A stretch of DNA of 64,000 nt from Vreelandella zhanjiangensis DSM 21076 (GTDB taxonomy: Bacteria > Pseudomonadota > Gammaproteobacteria > Pseudomonadales > Halomonadaceae): NCBI RefSeq assembly GCF_000377665.1, contig NZ_KB898648.1:248001-312000 (forward strand), written 5' to 3'. The notes under the pieces are model-generated. The model was not told the DNA's origin. It saw only the letters and a list, made by a program, of their open reading frames with translations, and made no database searches. Positions 26,293-34,384 of the stretch are shown here, piece by piece (position 1 is the stretch's first letter; the number at the start of each line of letters is the position of its first letter). Both the position numbers and the translations under genes were made by a program.

Positions 26293-27264
26293 ATGAAAAA
26301 ATCTATAGCTGTTGGGATTGCTGCAATTGCCTCTGTATGTTCCACATTTTCTTGGGCTGAGAATTTAACATTGAGGGCAGGTCATTCGGCCAATTTGAGC
26401 GAGCCTTATCAAAAGGGCTTGGAAAAGTTTGCTGAAGTAGTGGAGCGCGAAACAAACGGTGAAGTTACCGTTCAAATATTTCCTAACAATCAGTTGGGCA
26501 ACGAGCGGGAAATGATCGAAGGAGTGCTTTTAGGCACTCTGGATATTACCGTTCCTACCAACGGTGTCTTGACTAATTTCGTTCCTGAACTGTCGCTTTT
26601 CGACCTGCCTTTCCTGTTCGATGACCGTCCGCACATGTATCGCGTCATGGACGGTGAGGTGGGCGAGCGTCTGGCCGGTTCCATGCAGGAGAATGGCTTT
26701 CAGTTGCTGGGGTTCTATGAGGCAGGTATTCGCCATATCGTGACCAAGGAGCCGGTCAACAGCATCGAAGATCTTGAGCGGCAAAGCATCAGAACCATGC
26801 AGATTCCGGCCCACGTCGCCGCTTTCAACGAGTTTGGTGCCAACGCCGCGCCACTTGCCTACAGCGAGCTTTATGCGGCGCTAGAATCCGGCGTGGTGGA
26901 CGGCGCTGAAGCCGCCTTCACCAACTATCAGGCGCAGCGGTTTTATGAAGTGGCGCCGTACCTTGCCGAAGTGAGCTGGACCACGCTGGTCGCGGATCTG
27001 ATCATGTCCGAGCAGCGCTTTTCAAGCCTGCCCGAAAACGTGCAGCAGGCGTTAATGGTAGCCGGTAAAGAGTCTGCGGAGTACGAGCGCCAGGTATACG
27101 CCGAGATGGACGCGCGCATTCGCGAAGAGCTTTTAAGTGCTGGCGTCGAGTTTACCCAGCCCGATCTGGAACCCTTCCGCGAAAGAGCTCAGGCGGTCTA
27201 TAGCAAGTTCGTCGATACGGATCAAAAACAAGAGCTTTTGGACACTATCGAGCAACTACGCTAG
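26293..27264 (+). CDS. TRAP transporter substrate-binding protein (DctP family)
   Basis: A 323-residue periplasmic binding protein. The signal peptide ends near FSWA-EN (residue 22-23). The mature protein has DctP marks: LRAGHSANLSEPYQKGLEKFAE, the LGNEREMIEGVLLGTLDI segment and the IRTMQIPAHVAAFNEFGANAAP region, which carries the conserved arginine that binds the carboxylate of the ligand. The ligand is therefore probably an organic acid or amino acid-like molecule. It heads the structural gene series of the island. Confidence 0.93.
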   Translation: MKKSIAVGIAAIASVCSTFSWAENLTLRAGHSANLSEPYQKGLEKFAEVVERETNGEVTVQIFPNNQLGNEREMIEGVLLGTLDITVPTNGVLTNFVPELSLFDLPFLFDDRPHMYRVMDGEVGERLAGSMQENGFQLLGFYEAGIRHIVTKEPVNSIEDLERQSIRTMQIPAHVAAFNEFGANAAPLAYSELYAALESGVVDGAEAAFTNYQAQRFYEVAPYLAEVSWTTLVADLIMSEQRFSSLPENVQQALMVAGKESAEYERQVYAEMDARIREELLSAGVEFTQPDLEPFRERAQAVYSKFVDTDQKQELLDTIEQLR

Positions 27265-27328
27265 CAGGTTAGATAGTCAGGGCTATAAGTAATTATTATG
27301 AATAGCCCTGCTTCTTCAGGGGGGAGTT

Positions 27329-27850
27329 ATGGCACTTATAGTGCAAGTAGCCAAACGAGTGTTGCAGGGTATCAGATTCTTGATTGCCGTATGTGTCGTT
27401 GTCTTGTTCAGCTATATGGTCGTCGCGATACTGACACTTGTAGCAGGACGCTACATCTTTGGATTCTCTGTGGCAGGGGCTGCTGAAACGGCTACCTTCG
27501 CCCAGATATGGGTTATTTTTCTAGCCGCTGGTATTGCCATGCGTGAAAAACTTCATATCGGCGTTGATATTCTTTATGAAGTCCTTCCCGCTGTTCTCAA
27601 GCGAATTACCGCACTTTTTATTCTGCTTTTGGGCAGCTGGTTTTTATGGCTGGCTATTCTCGGCAGCCAGCGGCTACTTCAAATCGGCCAGATGCAAACT
27701 TCGTCGGCGCTAGGTATTCCCATGTGGATACCTTATCTCTCCTTGCCGGTAGGGCTGGGCTATTTCTTCCTCGAATTCAGTATTGCTTATTTAAAGAAGG
27801 TTTTCGCTAAAGAGTGCGCTGACAATAATAAAGAGGAAACCGCATTATGA
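27329..27850 (+). CDS. TRAP transporter small membrane subunit (DctQ family)
   Basis: A 173-residue inner membrane protein with four hydrophobic helices, the length and topology of DctQ. The stretch GAAETATFAQIWVIFLAAGIAMREKLHIGVD matches the conserved core of the family (aromatic/W followed by GxxxAxRxxxHI). GGGGGAG precedes the ATG. It overlaps dctM by four bases. Confidence 0.92.
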   Translation: MALIVQVAKRVLQGIRFLIAVCVVVLFSYMVVAILTLVAGRYIFGFSVAGAAETATFAQIWVIFLAAGIAMREKLHIGVDILYEVLPAVLKRITALFILLLGSWFLWLAILGSQRLLQIGQMQTSSALGIPMWIPYLSLPVGLGYFFLEFSIAYLKKVFAKECADNNKEETAL

Positions 27851-29127
27851 TAATGGTCATGGTGTTATTCGTACTTCTTTTAATTGCCGGCGCCCCCATC
27901 GTGTTTACCATGGGCGTCTCGGCGAGTCTCGTGCTGATGGGTGAGGGGATTCCCAGTAGCATCATTTCCCAGCGTCTGTTCGCGGGGCTAGACAGTTTTA
28001 CAATCATGGCCATTCCGTTTTTCGTCCTGTCGGGGCTTTTGATGGAGCGCGGCGGTATCGCGCGACGCATGATTGATTTTGCAACCGCGCTGGTCGGCTG
28101 GATTCGAGGGTCGCTGCTGCTGGTATCGGTGGTGTCGGGCACCGGTCTTGCCGCCGTGTCGGGCTCAGGCTCTGCCGATACGGCGGCCACCGCCTCTCTG
28201 ATGCTGCCCGAGATGAGAAGGCGTCGTTACGATATCGATTTTGCCGCTGGTTTGATGGCTGCGGCGGGCTCTTTGGGCCCCATCATTCCTCCCTCCATTA
28301 TGATGATCGTGCTGGCCTCTGTGGGTAACGTCTCGGTAGGTGATATGTTTATCGCAGGTATTGTGCCGGGGTTTCTAATGGCGCTGGGTCTGCTGCTTGC
28401 GGGGTATTTTCACGCTCGCCGTTATGGCGGTGTGTATAGCCAGGTACAGCCTTTCTCTTTGAAGGAGCTGGGCGTGACCGCTTGGAAGGCCATCCCGGCC
28501 TTCCTGATGCCCATCATTATTATCGGCGGCATTGTCGGCGGCGTTTTTACCCCGACCGAAGCCGCCTCGGTAGCTGTTGCGACCGGAATGCTGGTGGGAC
28601 TCTTTATCTATAGAGAACTCAAGCTTCGTGATCTGCCACGCTTGATACTGCGGGCGGCGAGTATTTCGGCCTCCGTAATGATGATCATTGCCGTGGCCAA
28701 CATCTTTTCGTGGCTGGTCGCCAGAGAAGGCGTACCCCAGCTGCTGGTGGGGTTTTTGCAGTCCTTATCCGACAACCCTTGGGTATTTCTGGCGCTGCTC
28801 AATGTGGGGCTGGTGTTTGTCGGCATGTTCATGGAAAGCATTGCCGCCATCTTGATCCTGGTGCCGGTATTGATGCCCGTCGCGCAGAGCTACGGCATCG
28901 ACCCGCTGCATCTGGGCGTAGTAATTATCATCAATCTTTCCATCGGCATGATCACGCCGCCCTACGGTATCACGCTGTTTGTCGCCAGCAGTATTGCTCA
29001 GCGCCCCATCATGCGCGTTGCAGCCAAAATCGTCCTGCCCTTGAGTTTCATGCTGGCCGTGCTCGTACTGGCGACTTACGTCCCTTATGTCGTGACCGCC
29101 TTACCCGATTTTTTTAGATCCCGTTAA
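27847..29127 (+). CDS. TRAP transporter large membrane subunit (DctM family)
   Basis: A 426-residue polytopic membrane protein with about twelve hydrophobic helices, the sodium-driven channel part of the TRAP system. Family marks include FTIMAIPFFVLSGLLMERGGIARR, VSGSGSADTAATASLMLPEM and SLGPIIPPSIMMIVLASV in the first half and FTPTEAASVAVA and NLSIGMITPPYGITLF in the second. With the binding protein and DctQ it forms a complete importer. It overlaps dctQ by four bases. Confidence 0.94.
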   Translation: MIMVMVLFVLLLIAGAPIVFTMGVSASLVLMGEGIPSSIISQRLFAGLDSFTIMAIPFFVLSGLLMERGGIARRMIDFATALVGWIRGSLLLVSVVSGTGLAAVSGSGSADTAATASLMLPEMRRRRYDIDFAAGLMAAAGSLGPIIPPSIMMIVLASVGNVSVGDMFIAGIVPGFLMALGLLLAGYFHARRYGGVYSQVQPFSLKELGVTAWKAIPAFLMPIIIIGGIVGGVFTPTEAASVAVATGMLVGLFIYRELKLRDLPRLILRAASISASVMMIIAVANIFSWLVAREGVPQLLVGFLQSLSDNPWVFLALLNVGLVFVGMFMESIAAILILVPVLMPVAQSYGIDPLHLGVVIIINLSIGMITPPYGITLFVASSIAQRPIMRVAAKIVLPLSFMLAVLVLATYVPYVVTALPDFFRSR

Positions 29128-29146
29128 CGTTGAGCCGGAGAGTTAA

Positions 29147-30025
29147 ATGTCCCAGTTTGCTGGTACTTATAGTGTTCTTATTACACCTTTCGATAAAGAT
29201 CTGAACGTCGACGTAGAGAGACTACGCACGTTTATCGATTGGCAGATTGAGCAGGGTATCCATGGATTGATCCCGCTTGGCAGTACCGGTGAATTTCTTT
29301 CGATGACCGACGACGAGCGCCGTCTAGTGGCCAAGACCGTGATCGATCAAGCCGCCGGACGTGTTCCCGTGCTGGTAGGTACCGGCGCTGAAAATACCAA
29401 TGATGTCATACGTTACAGCCAGGAAGCCGAACAGCTTGGTGCAGACGGGCTGATGATCATTCCGCCTTACTACAGTTGTCCCACCGAAAACGAGCTTTAT
29501 CACCACTACAAGCAGGTATCCGACGCCGTCTCGCTGCCAATCATGATCTATAACAACCCCAACGCGGCTAACGTGGACATGATGCCCGAAACGGTGGCAC
29601 GGCTTGCCGAGATCGAAAACGTGGCTTACATCAAGGAGTCGACGCTAGAGATTACGCGCGTGCGCGATATCCTAAGACTTTGCGGTGACAAAATAGGTGT
29701 GTTTGGCGGGGTTTTGGGGTTTGAGTCCTACGTGGAAGGTGCGATCGGCTGGGTAGCGGTTGGCTCCAACGTCATGCCTAAGGAGTTTGCCGATCTATAC
29801 ACCGCCACGGTGGTGGAAAAGGATCTGGATCGCGCCAGGGAGGTGTATCGCCACATTCTGCCGGTCATCGATTTCGTGTTCGGTCATCGCTACGTATCCG
29901 GCACCAAGGCCTTACTTGAGTCGATGGGCAAAAGCGTGGGGAATCCACGTCCTCCCCGCCTTTCCTCGCCCCCCGAAGACAAGGCATGGGCTGATGATAT
30001 CGTTCGCAAGCTTTCGCTGAAGTAG
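29147..30025 (+). CDS. DapA-family lyase/aldolase (DHDPS/NAL superfamily)
   Basis: A 292-residue class I aldolase-fold enzyme. The Schiff-base lysine is K163 (YIKES), the catalytic tyrosine Y135 lies in MIYNNP, and the substrate loop GSTGE is at 45-49. These families include dihydrodipicolinate synthase, N-acetylneuraminate lyase, KDG-type aldolases and 1-pyrroline-4-hydroxy-2-carboxylate deaminase. It is unlikely to be the biosynthetic DapA because of its place in a transporter-oxidoreductase island. A role as a deaminase or retro-aldolase acting on the product of the neighbouring dehydrogenase is plausible. GGAGAG precedes the ATG. Confidence 0.88.
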   Translation: MSQFAGTYSVLITPFDKDLNVDVERLRTFIDWQIEQGIHGLIPLGSTGEFLSMTDDERRLVAKTVIDQAAGRVPVLVGTGAENTNDVIRYSQEAEQLGADGLMIIPPYYSCPTENELYHHYKQVSDAVSLPIMIYNNPNAANVDMMPETVARLAEIENVAYIKESTLEITRVRDILRLCGDKIGVFGGVLGFESYVEGAIGWVAVGSNVMPKEFADLYTATVVEKDLDRAREVYRHILPVIDFVFGHRYVSGTKALLESMGKSVGNPRPPRLSSPPEDKAWADDIVRKLSLK

Positions 30026-30034
30026 GAGGCTTTA

Positions 30035-33007
30035 ATGGACGCGCTGGGACACAGGATCTCAAAAAACGCTAAAGAGATAACTTTTACTTTCGAAGGCGAG
30101 AAGGTCGGTGCCATTGAAGGCCAAAGCTTGGGCGCGGCACTTGTCGGCGCGGGCCATCTGTCTCAGCGCGAAGGCCGCCTGGAAGGAACCCATGGTCATT
30201 ATTGCGGCATGGGCGCATGTTTCGAGTGCCTAGTAAGCGTTGACGGCCGCTCTGGCGTGCGCGCCTGCATGACGCCTGTTCAGCAGGGACAGGCGGTCAA
30301 GCATCATCCCTATAAAACTCCGTTCGTTATCGATGCGCAATGCCAAAGCACTGCCCGAAAAGCGTCTCATGACGTCGTGACGACAGACGTACTGGTCGTC
30401 GGTGGAGGGCCTGCCGGTTTGCAGGCCGCGCTTTCAGCGCGCGAAGCGGGGGCGAGCGTGCTCTTGATCGATGAGCGCACAAGTCTGGGTGGTCAGTATT
30501 TCAAGCAGCTGTCATCGGCCTATTCAACAAAAGACGGCAATGCGCCGGATAAGCAGATGCAGGCGGGTCGCGCGCTGATCGATGAGCTCGAAAAAGCGGA
30601 CGTTCAGCAGTGGCGCAATACGCTGGTCTGGGGAGCGTTTCGTGAGCGTGCCGATCAGATTCAAATCGGAGTCGAGCGAAACGGCCAGGCGCTGATCGTC
30701 GAGCCCCGGGCCATCGTTATTGCCACCGGCGCCACCGAGCGGCCCTACCCCGTACCCGGCTGGACGCTTCCCGGCGTGATGACCACCGGTGGGCTGCAAA
30801 CGCTGCTGCGCTCCTACCGCACGTCACCGCCTGGGCCGATTCTGGTCGCGGGCAACGGGCCGCTCAACCTGCAGGTCGCGGCCGAGTTGGTTGCGGCAGG
30901 CGTCGATGTAGCGGGGGTAGTGGAAAGTGCGAAACTGACGTCGTTGGCAGCGTTTAGCCAGACCGGGCAAGCGACCCGCCATGCGCCTTCCTTGATCGGT
31001 GCCGGGCTTGGCTATTTGCTTACTCTCAAGCGTGCCCGCGTACCTATTCTCGATGGCTACGCGATTGCGGCGATCAAGGGCGAAAGCGCCGTCGAAAGTG
31101 TGGTGCTGGCGCCTGTTACCTCCGAGGGGGAGCTTGGGCAGCCGACTCGACAACTTGATGTGAAGGCGATAGGGCTTGGCTATGGCTTCCAGCCGCAGGC
31201 TGAAATCAGCCGGTTGCTGGGCGTCGAGCACCATTATGCGCCCGCCACGGCTTCAGCCCTCAAGGTGCTTTCAGCCGCGCGCGCGGTGGACGGCAGCTGC
31301 AACGTCGAGGGCGTTTTCGTTGCCGGTGAGGCCGGCGGATTCGGCGGCGCCCAGCTGGCGCTTGCCCAAGGTGCGCTTTCGGGCATCTCTGCCGCCAGAC
31401 ACTGTGGTTATCAAACGGATGTCCCTACCTCGCGCTGGCAGGCCCGGCAGCGAAAGCATCGGCGTTTTCAAAAAGCGCTTTGGGGCGCCTTCGCATCGCC
31501 GCTCAAGCCGCTAGCGGGTGTTACCGACGATACGATCGTCTGCCGCTGCGAAGGCATTACCGCCAAAGAGATACTGAGCGGACTTGATGCATGTAGCGAC
31601 GTGGCCTCGATCAAACGTCAGACCCGCGCGGGCATGGGGCGCTGCCAGGGTCGCTATTGTGCCTCGACGGTCAGCATGCTGATCTCCACCGATAAAACCC
31701 CAGGCAGTCAGTTTGATCTCCCAGCTCCGCAAAACCCTATCAAACCGATTGCCATTGGAGCTTTAGCCATTGAAAAGGGTGAGTGGGCGGGCCATCGGCG
31801 CGTAGAGACGCCGTCAATGTCTGTTCATCAAGAGCCCACCAATTCTCAAGCCGCTCTTGAGGTCGACGTATTGGTGATCGGCGCTGGCGTTGCGGGAAGC
31901 TCTACCGCCATGGCACTGGCCAAGCAGGGTGTCGAGGTGGCGGTATTGGATCGCGGACTGCCCAACGGTCAGGCATCAGGCGGCAATGCGGGCAGCTTGC
32001 ATGTTCAGCTGCTGTCGTTCGATTTTGGCGCGAAAGCCGAAAGGGGAGGTGGCCCCGCCGCCAGCACGCTGCCGCTTCAAAAAGCCAGCGCCTCGCTTTG
32101 GGAGACCTTGGCTTGCGAGCTCGATAGCGATATCGAGTTCAAGCGTAGCGGTGGCATCATGGTCGCTGAAAGCGACGCGCAGATGCGCTTTCTTGAGAGA
32201 AAAGCGACATTGGAACGCTCGCTGGGAATCGATACACAGATTGTCGACCGAGCCGATATCGAGCGTAAGCTACCCGCAATCTCCGATGCCGTGATTGGCG
32301 GGGCGTGGTGTAGCGAAGAGGGGAAAATCAACCCGCTACTTGCCACCCCCGCCCTAGTTCGGGCGGCCAAGCAGGCCGGCGCGCGCTTTTTTACCAGCGA
32401 TGCGGTTAAAAGCCTGGAACATGCTAACGGCAAATGGTTGGTCACCACCGGTAGCGGCTGTCGATATCGGGCGAATAAGGTGGTGAACGCTGCCGGCGCC
32501 TGGGCGGGGGAGATCGGCAAACTGGCCGGGGTACACGTACCCGTTCACGCGGCCCCTTTGCAGATGATCGTCACCGAAGCCGCCGAGCCCATAGTAGACG
32601 TGCTGCTTGCCCATGCCGATCGCCACCTGACGTTGAAGCAGGCGGCTAACGGCAACGTGATCATCGGGGGCGGCTGGCCTGCGGGGCTGAGTATTCCCTT
32701 TGGCTACCAGCGTCCGCTTCTGGAAAGTATTGAGGGCAACTTATGGGTCGCGCAGCATGTGCTGCCGGCATTGAATCAACTGCGCGTATTGCGCTCATGG
32801 GCGGCGATCAATATCAACATAGACGGCGCGCCGATACTGGGTGAAGTGCCGCATCGCCCGGGCTTTTACAACGCGGTGACGTCCAACGGATTTACCTTGG
32901 GGCCGTTGGTTGGCCGGATCACGGCAGATTTGATTATCCGCGGCAAGAGCGATTGGGATCTAGCGCCTTTTTCGCTTGATCGCTTTGAAGGGCAGCCGGT
33001 AACGTGA
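30035..33007 (+). CDS. HcnA-HcnB-HcnC-like triple fusion flavo-iron-sulfur dehydrogenase
   Basis: A 990-residue protein combining three subunits that are normally separate. Residues 1-105: a [2Fe-2S] ferredoxin domain with Cys57, Cys62, Cys65 and Cys78. Residues about 115-560: an FAD/NAD-type oxidoreductase with GGGPAG (123-128), a second nucleotide fold (AGNGPLN near 271) and a BFD-type [2Fe-2S] site (Cys502, Cys504, Cys536, Cys541). Residues about 605-990: a DadA/glycine-oxidase-like FAD domain with GAGVAG (615-620). The order matches hcnA-hcnB-hcnC and the gamma, alpha and beta subunits of opine and D-hydroxyproline dehydrogenases. It probably oxidises an amino, imino or opine-type acid and feeds electrons to the respiratory chain. 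AGGAGG precedes the ATG. Confidence 0.88.
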   Translation: MDALGHRISKNAKEITFTFEGEKVGAIEGQSLGAALVGAGHLSQREGRLEGTHGHYCGMGACFECLVSVDGRSGVRACMTPVQQGQAVKHHPYKTPFVIDAQCQSTARKASHDVVTTDVLVVGGGPAGLQAALSAREAGASVLLIDERTSLGGQYFKQLSSAYSTKDGNAPDKQMQAGRALIDELEKADVQQWRNTLVWGAFRERADQIQIGVERNGQALIVEPRAIVIATGATERPYPVPGWTLPGVMTTGGLQTLLRSYRTSPPGPILVAGNGPLNLQVAAELVAAGVDVAGVVESAKLTSLAAFSQTGQATRHAPSLIGAGLGYLLTLKRARVPILDGYAIAAIKGESAVESVVLAPVTSEGELGQPTRQLDVKAIGLGYGFQPQAEISRLLGVEHHYAPATASALKVLSAARAVDGSCNVEGVFVAGEAGGFGGAQLALAQGALSGISAARHCGYQTDVPTSRWQARQRKHRRFQKALWGAFASPLKPLAGVTDDTIVCRCEGITAKEILSGLDACSDVASIKRQTRAGMGRCQGRYCASTVSMLISTDKTPGSQFDLPAPQNPIKPIAIGALAIEKGEWAGHRRVETPSMSVHQEPTNSQAALEVDVLVIGAGVAGSSTAMALAKQGVEVAVLDRGLPNGQASGGNAGSLHVQLLSFDFGAKAERGGGPAASTLPLQKASASLWETLACELDSDIEFKRSGGIMVAESDAQMRFLERKATLERSLGIDTQIVDRADIERKLPAISDAVIGGAWCSEEGKINPLLATPALVRAAKQAGARFFTSDAVKSLEHANGKWLVTTGSGCRYRANKVVNAAGAWAGEIGKLAGVHVPVHAAPLQMIVTEAAEPIVDVLLAHADRHLTLKQAANGNVIIGGGWPAGLSIPFGYQRPLLESIEGNLWVAQHVLPALNQLRVLRSWAAININIDGAPILGEVPHRPGFYNAVTSNGFTLGPLVGRITADLIIRGKSDWDLAPFSLDRFEGQPVT

Positions 33008-33885
33008 GCGGGGTGACGATGCCGGCGCATCGCCCGCTTCGCGGCATCGCCTGCATGCTCGCCGCTGCGGCGCTTTTCGTGGGCATGGACTCTCTGGCCA
33101 AGTATCTGGGCGATCACTACTCGCCGGTGCAGCTGGCGTGGTCGCGTTATAGCGTTCACTTGGTTGTACTGGTCTTGCTGCTGGCCCTCATGGGGCGGCT
33201 CACTCGGACCGAGCTCGAAAGCCGTGCGCCCTGGGGGCAGTTTGGCCGGGGGCTGCTGCTGCTTGGCGCTACGCTATTTGCATACCTGTCTGTGCGGGTT
33301 CTGCCGCTTACCCAAGTCTACGTCGTCAACTTCAGCTCGCCGCTGATCGTTACGCTGCTGGCCATACCCCTTTTGAAAGAGAAGGTCGGCGCCAAGCGCC
33401 TGCTAGCGGCCGTGTGTGGATTTTCAGGCGTCTTGATTGCGGTGCAACCCGACGTAGATGGCCTTGATGCCAATCTTTTGTTGCCGGTCGGCATGGCGGT
33501 CTGTTTTGCGCTCTATCAATTGGCGACGCGCTACTTCGCCGGCCAGGATTCCGCGCTTACTTCGCTTTTGTATACCGCCGCCGCTGGCGGCGTGGTAAGT
33601 ACCTTGGCGGTTCCCTTTTTCTGGGTGCCTGTTCACCGCGAGGACATTGCCTTGTTCGTGCTGATCGGTGTGCTGGGCGCGCTTAGCCACTTCGCGCTGA
33701 TCGAGGCCATGCGATCGGCCTCGGCGTCGCTGGTATCTCCTTTTTTATATTCGCAGCTTATCTGGGCCACGCTCATCGGCTACTGGTTTTTCGGCGACTA
33801 CCCGACGAAAGCCACCTTTGTCGGCGCGGGTATTGTTGCTTTGGCAGGCAGTTATCTGATTTTCAATGAACGTCATCGACATTAA
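33004..33885 (+). CDS. DMT superfamily (EamA) transporter
   Basis: A 293-residue membrane protein with ten hydrophobic helices in two EamA repeats (the first around MLAAAALFVGMDSLAKYLG, the second around VGMAVCFALYQLATRYF). DMT carriers export amino acids and metabolites or import small solutes. Start is GTG at 33004, overlapping the fusion gene by four bases, with alternative ATG at 33019. Its position in the operon suggests export of a by-product or intermediate, or a second uptake route. Confidence 0.88.
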   Translation: MSGVTMPAHRPLRGIACMLAAAALFVGMDSLAKYLGDHYSPVQLAWSRYSVHLVVLVLLLALMGRLTRTELESRAPWGQFGRGLLLLGATLFAYLSVRVLPLTQVYVVNFSSPLIVTLLAIPLLKEKVGAKRLLAAVCGFSGVLIAVQPDVDGLDANLLLPVGMAVCFALYQLATRYFAGQDSALTSLLYTAAAGGVVSTLAVPFFWVPVHREDIALFVLIGVLGALSHFALIEAMRSASASLVSPFLYSQLIWATLIGYWFFGDYPTKATFVGAGIVALAGSYLIFNERHRH

Positions 33886-33908
33886 ACAGTAAATAGAGAG
33901 GAAATTTT

Positions 33909-34310
33909 ATGAGCGAGCAACCGAAAACGGTACTGATGTTTGTCAACGGTCAGGCGATGTCCGGTGGAAGTATCAATTTTGCCTTGCAGGACGCTAAGTT
34001 TCTGGGAGCCGTTAAGACCGCCGCTAAGTATCGTTTTTACTCCGTACGCGATGAGTTCCCAGGGCTATGGCCTGTAGAGCAGGACGGACAAGCCATCCCC
34101 GGCGAGCTTTATGAGCTCCCTTACGCGCAGCTTCGTGAGTCACTGCTGCCTAATGAGCCCTCCGAGCTGGAACTGGGTGTTATCGAACTCGAAGATGGTA
34201 GCGGCTCGTTGAGTATGAAAATGCGTGAAGAGGAAATCAATAGCGAGGGTGTCGTGGAGATTACCGACCAGGGCGGCTGGCTTAAGTATCTAGCTGCTAA
34301 ACAGGCATAG
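33909..34310 (+). CDS. Free-standing allophanate hydrolase C-terminal-like protein
   Basis: A 133-residue soluble protein resembling the C-terminal domain of allophanate hydrolase (AtzF/DUR1 type), a fold related to gamma-glutamylcyclotransferases. The family pattern is visible: VLMFVNGQAMSGGSINFALQ, then YRFYSVRDEFPGLWPV, PGELYELPY and ELELGVIELEDGSGS. In AtzF that domain decarboxylates N-carboxycarbamate after the amidase domain acts. No amidase domain is present here or next to it. The neighbour is a hydantoinase, so it may act on a carbamoyl or carboxylated product. GAGAGGAA precedes the ATG. Confidence 0.75.
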   Translation: MSEQPKTVLMFVNGQAMSGGSINFALQDAKFLGAVKTAAKYRFYSVRDEFPGLWPVEQDGQAIPGELYELPYAQLRESLLPNEPSELELGVIELEDGSGSLSMKMREEEINSEGVVEITDQGGWLKYLAAKQA

Positions 34311-34384
34311 TCTTCAGAATAACTAAGAAATAATAGCTGAGATAGTAACGGTTAACGTATCACTATAATAGTAAAGGCACCTTT

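Noticed and set aside
29147..30025. Annotation as biosynthetic dihydrodipicolinate synthase (dapA).
   Set aside because: The catalytic residues are shared by the whole superfamily and the operon context is catabolic, so the biosynthetic name is not supported.
30035..33007. The idea that the triple fusion is a hydrogen cyanide synthase.
   Set aside because: The domain order matches HcnABC, but the TRAP, DapA and hydantoinase neighbours point to catabolism, and many opine and amino acid dehydrogenases share the same architecture.
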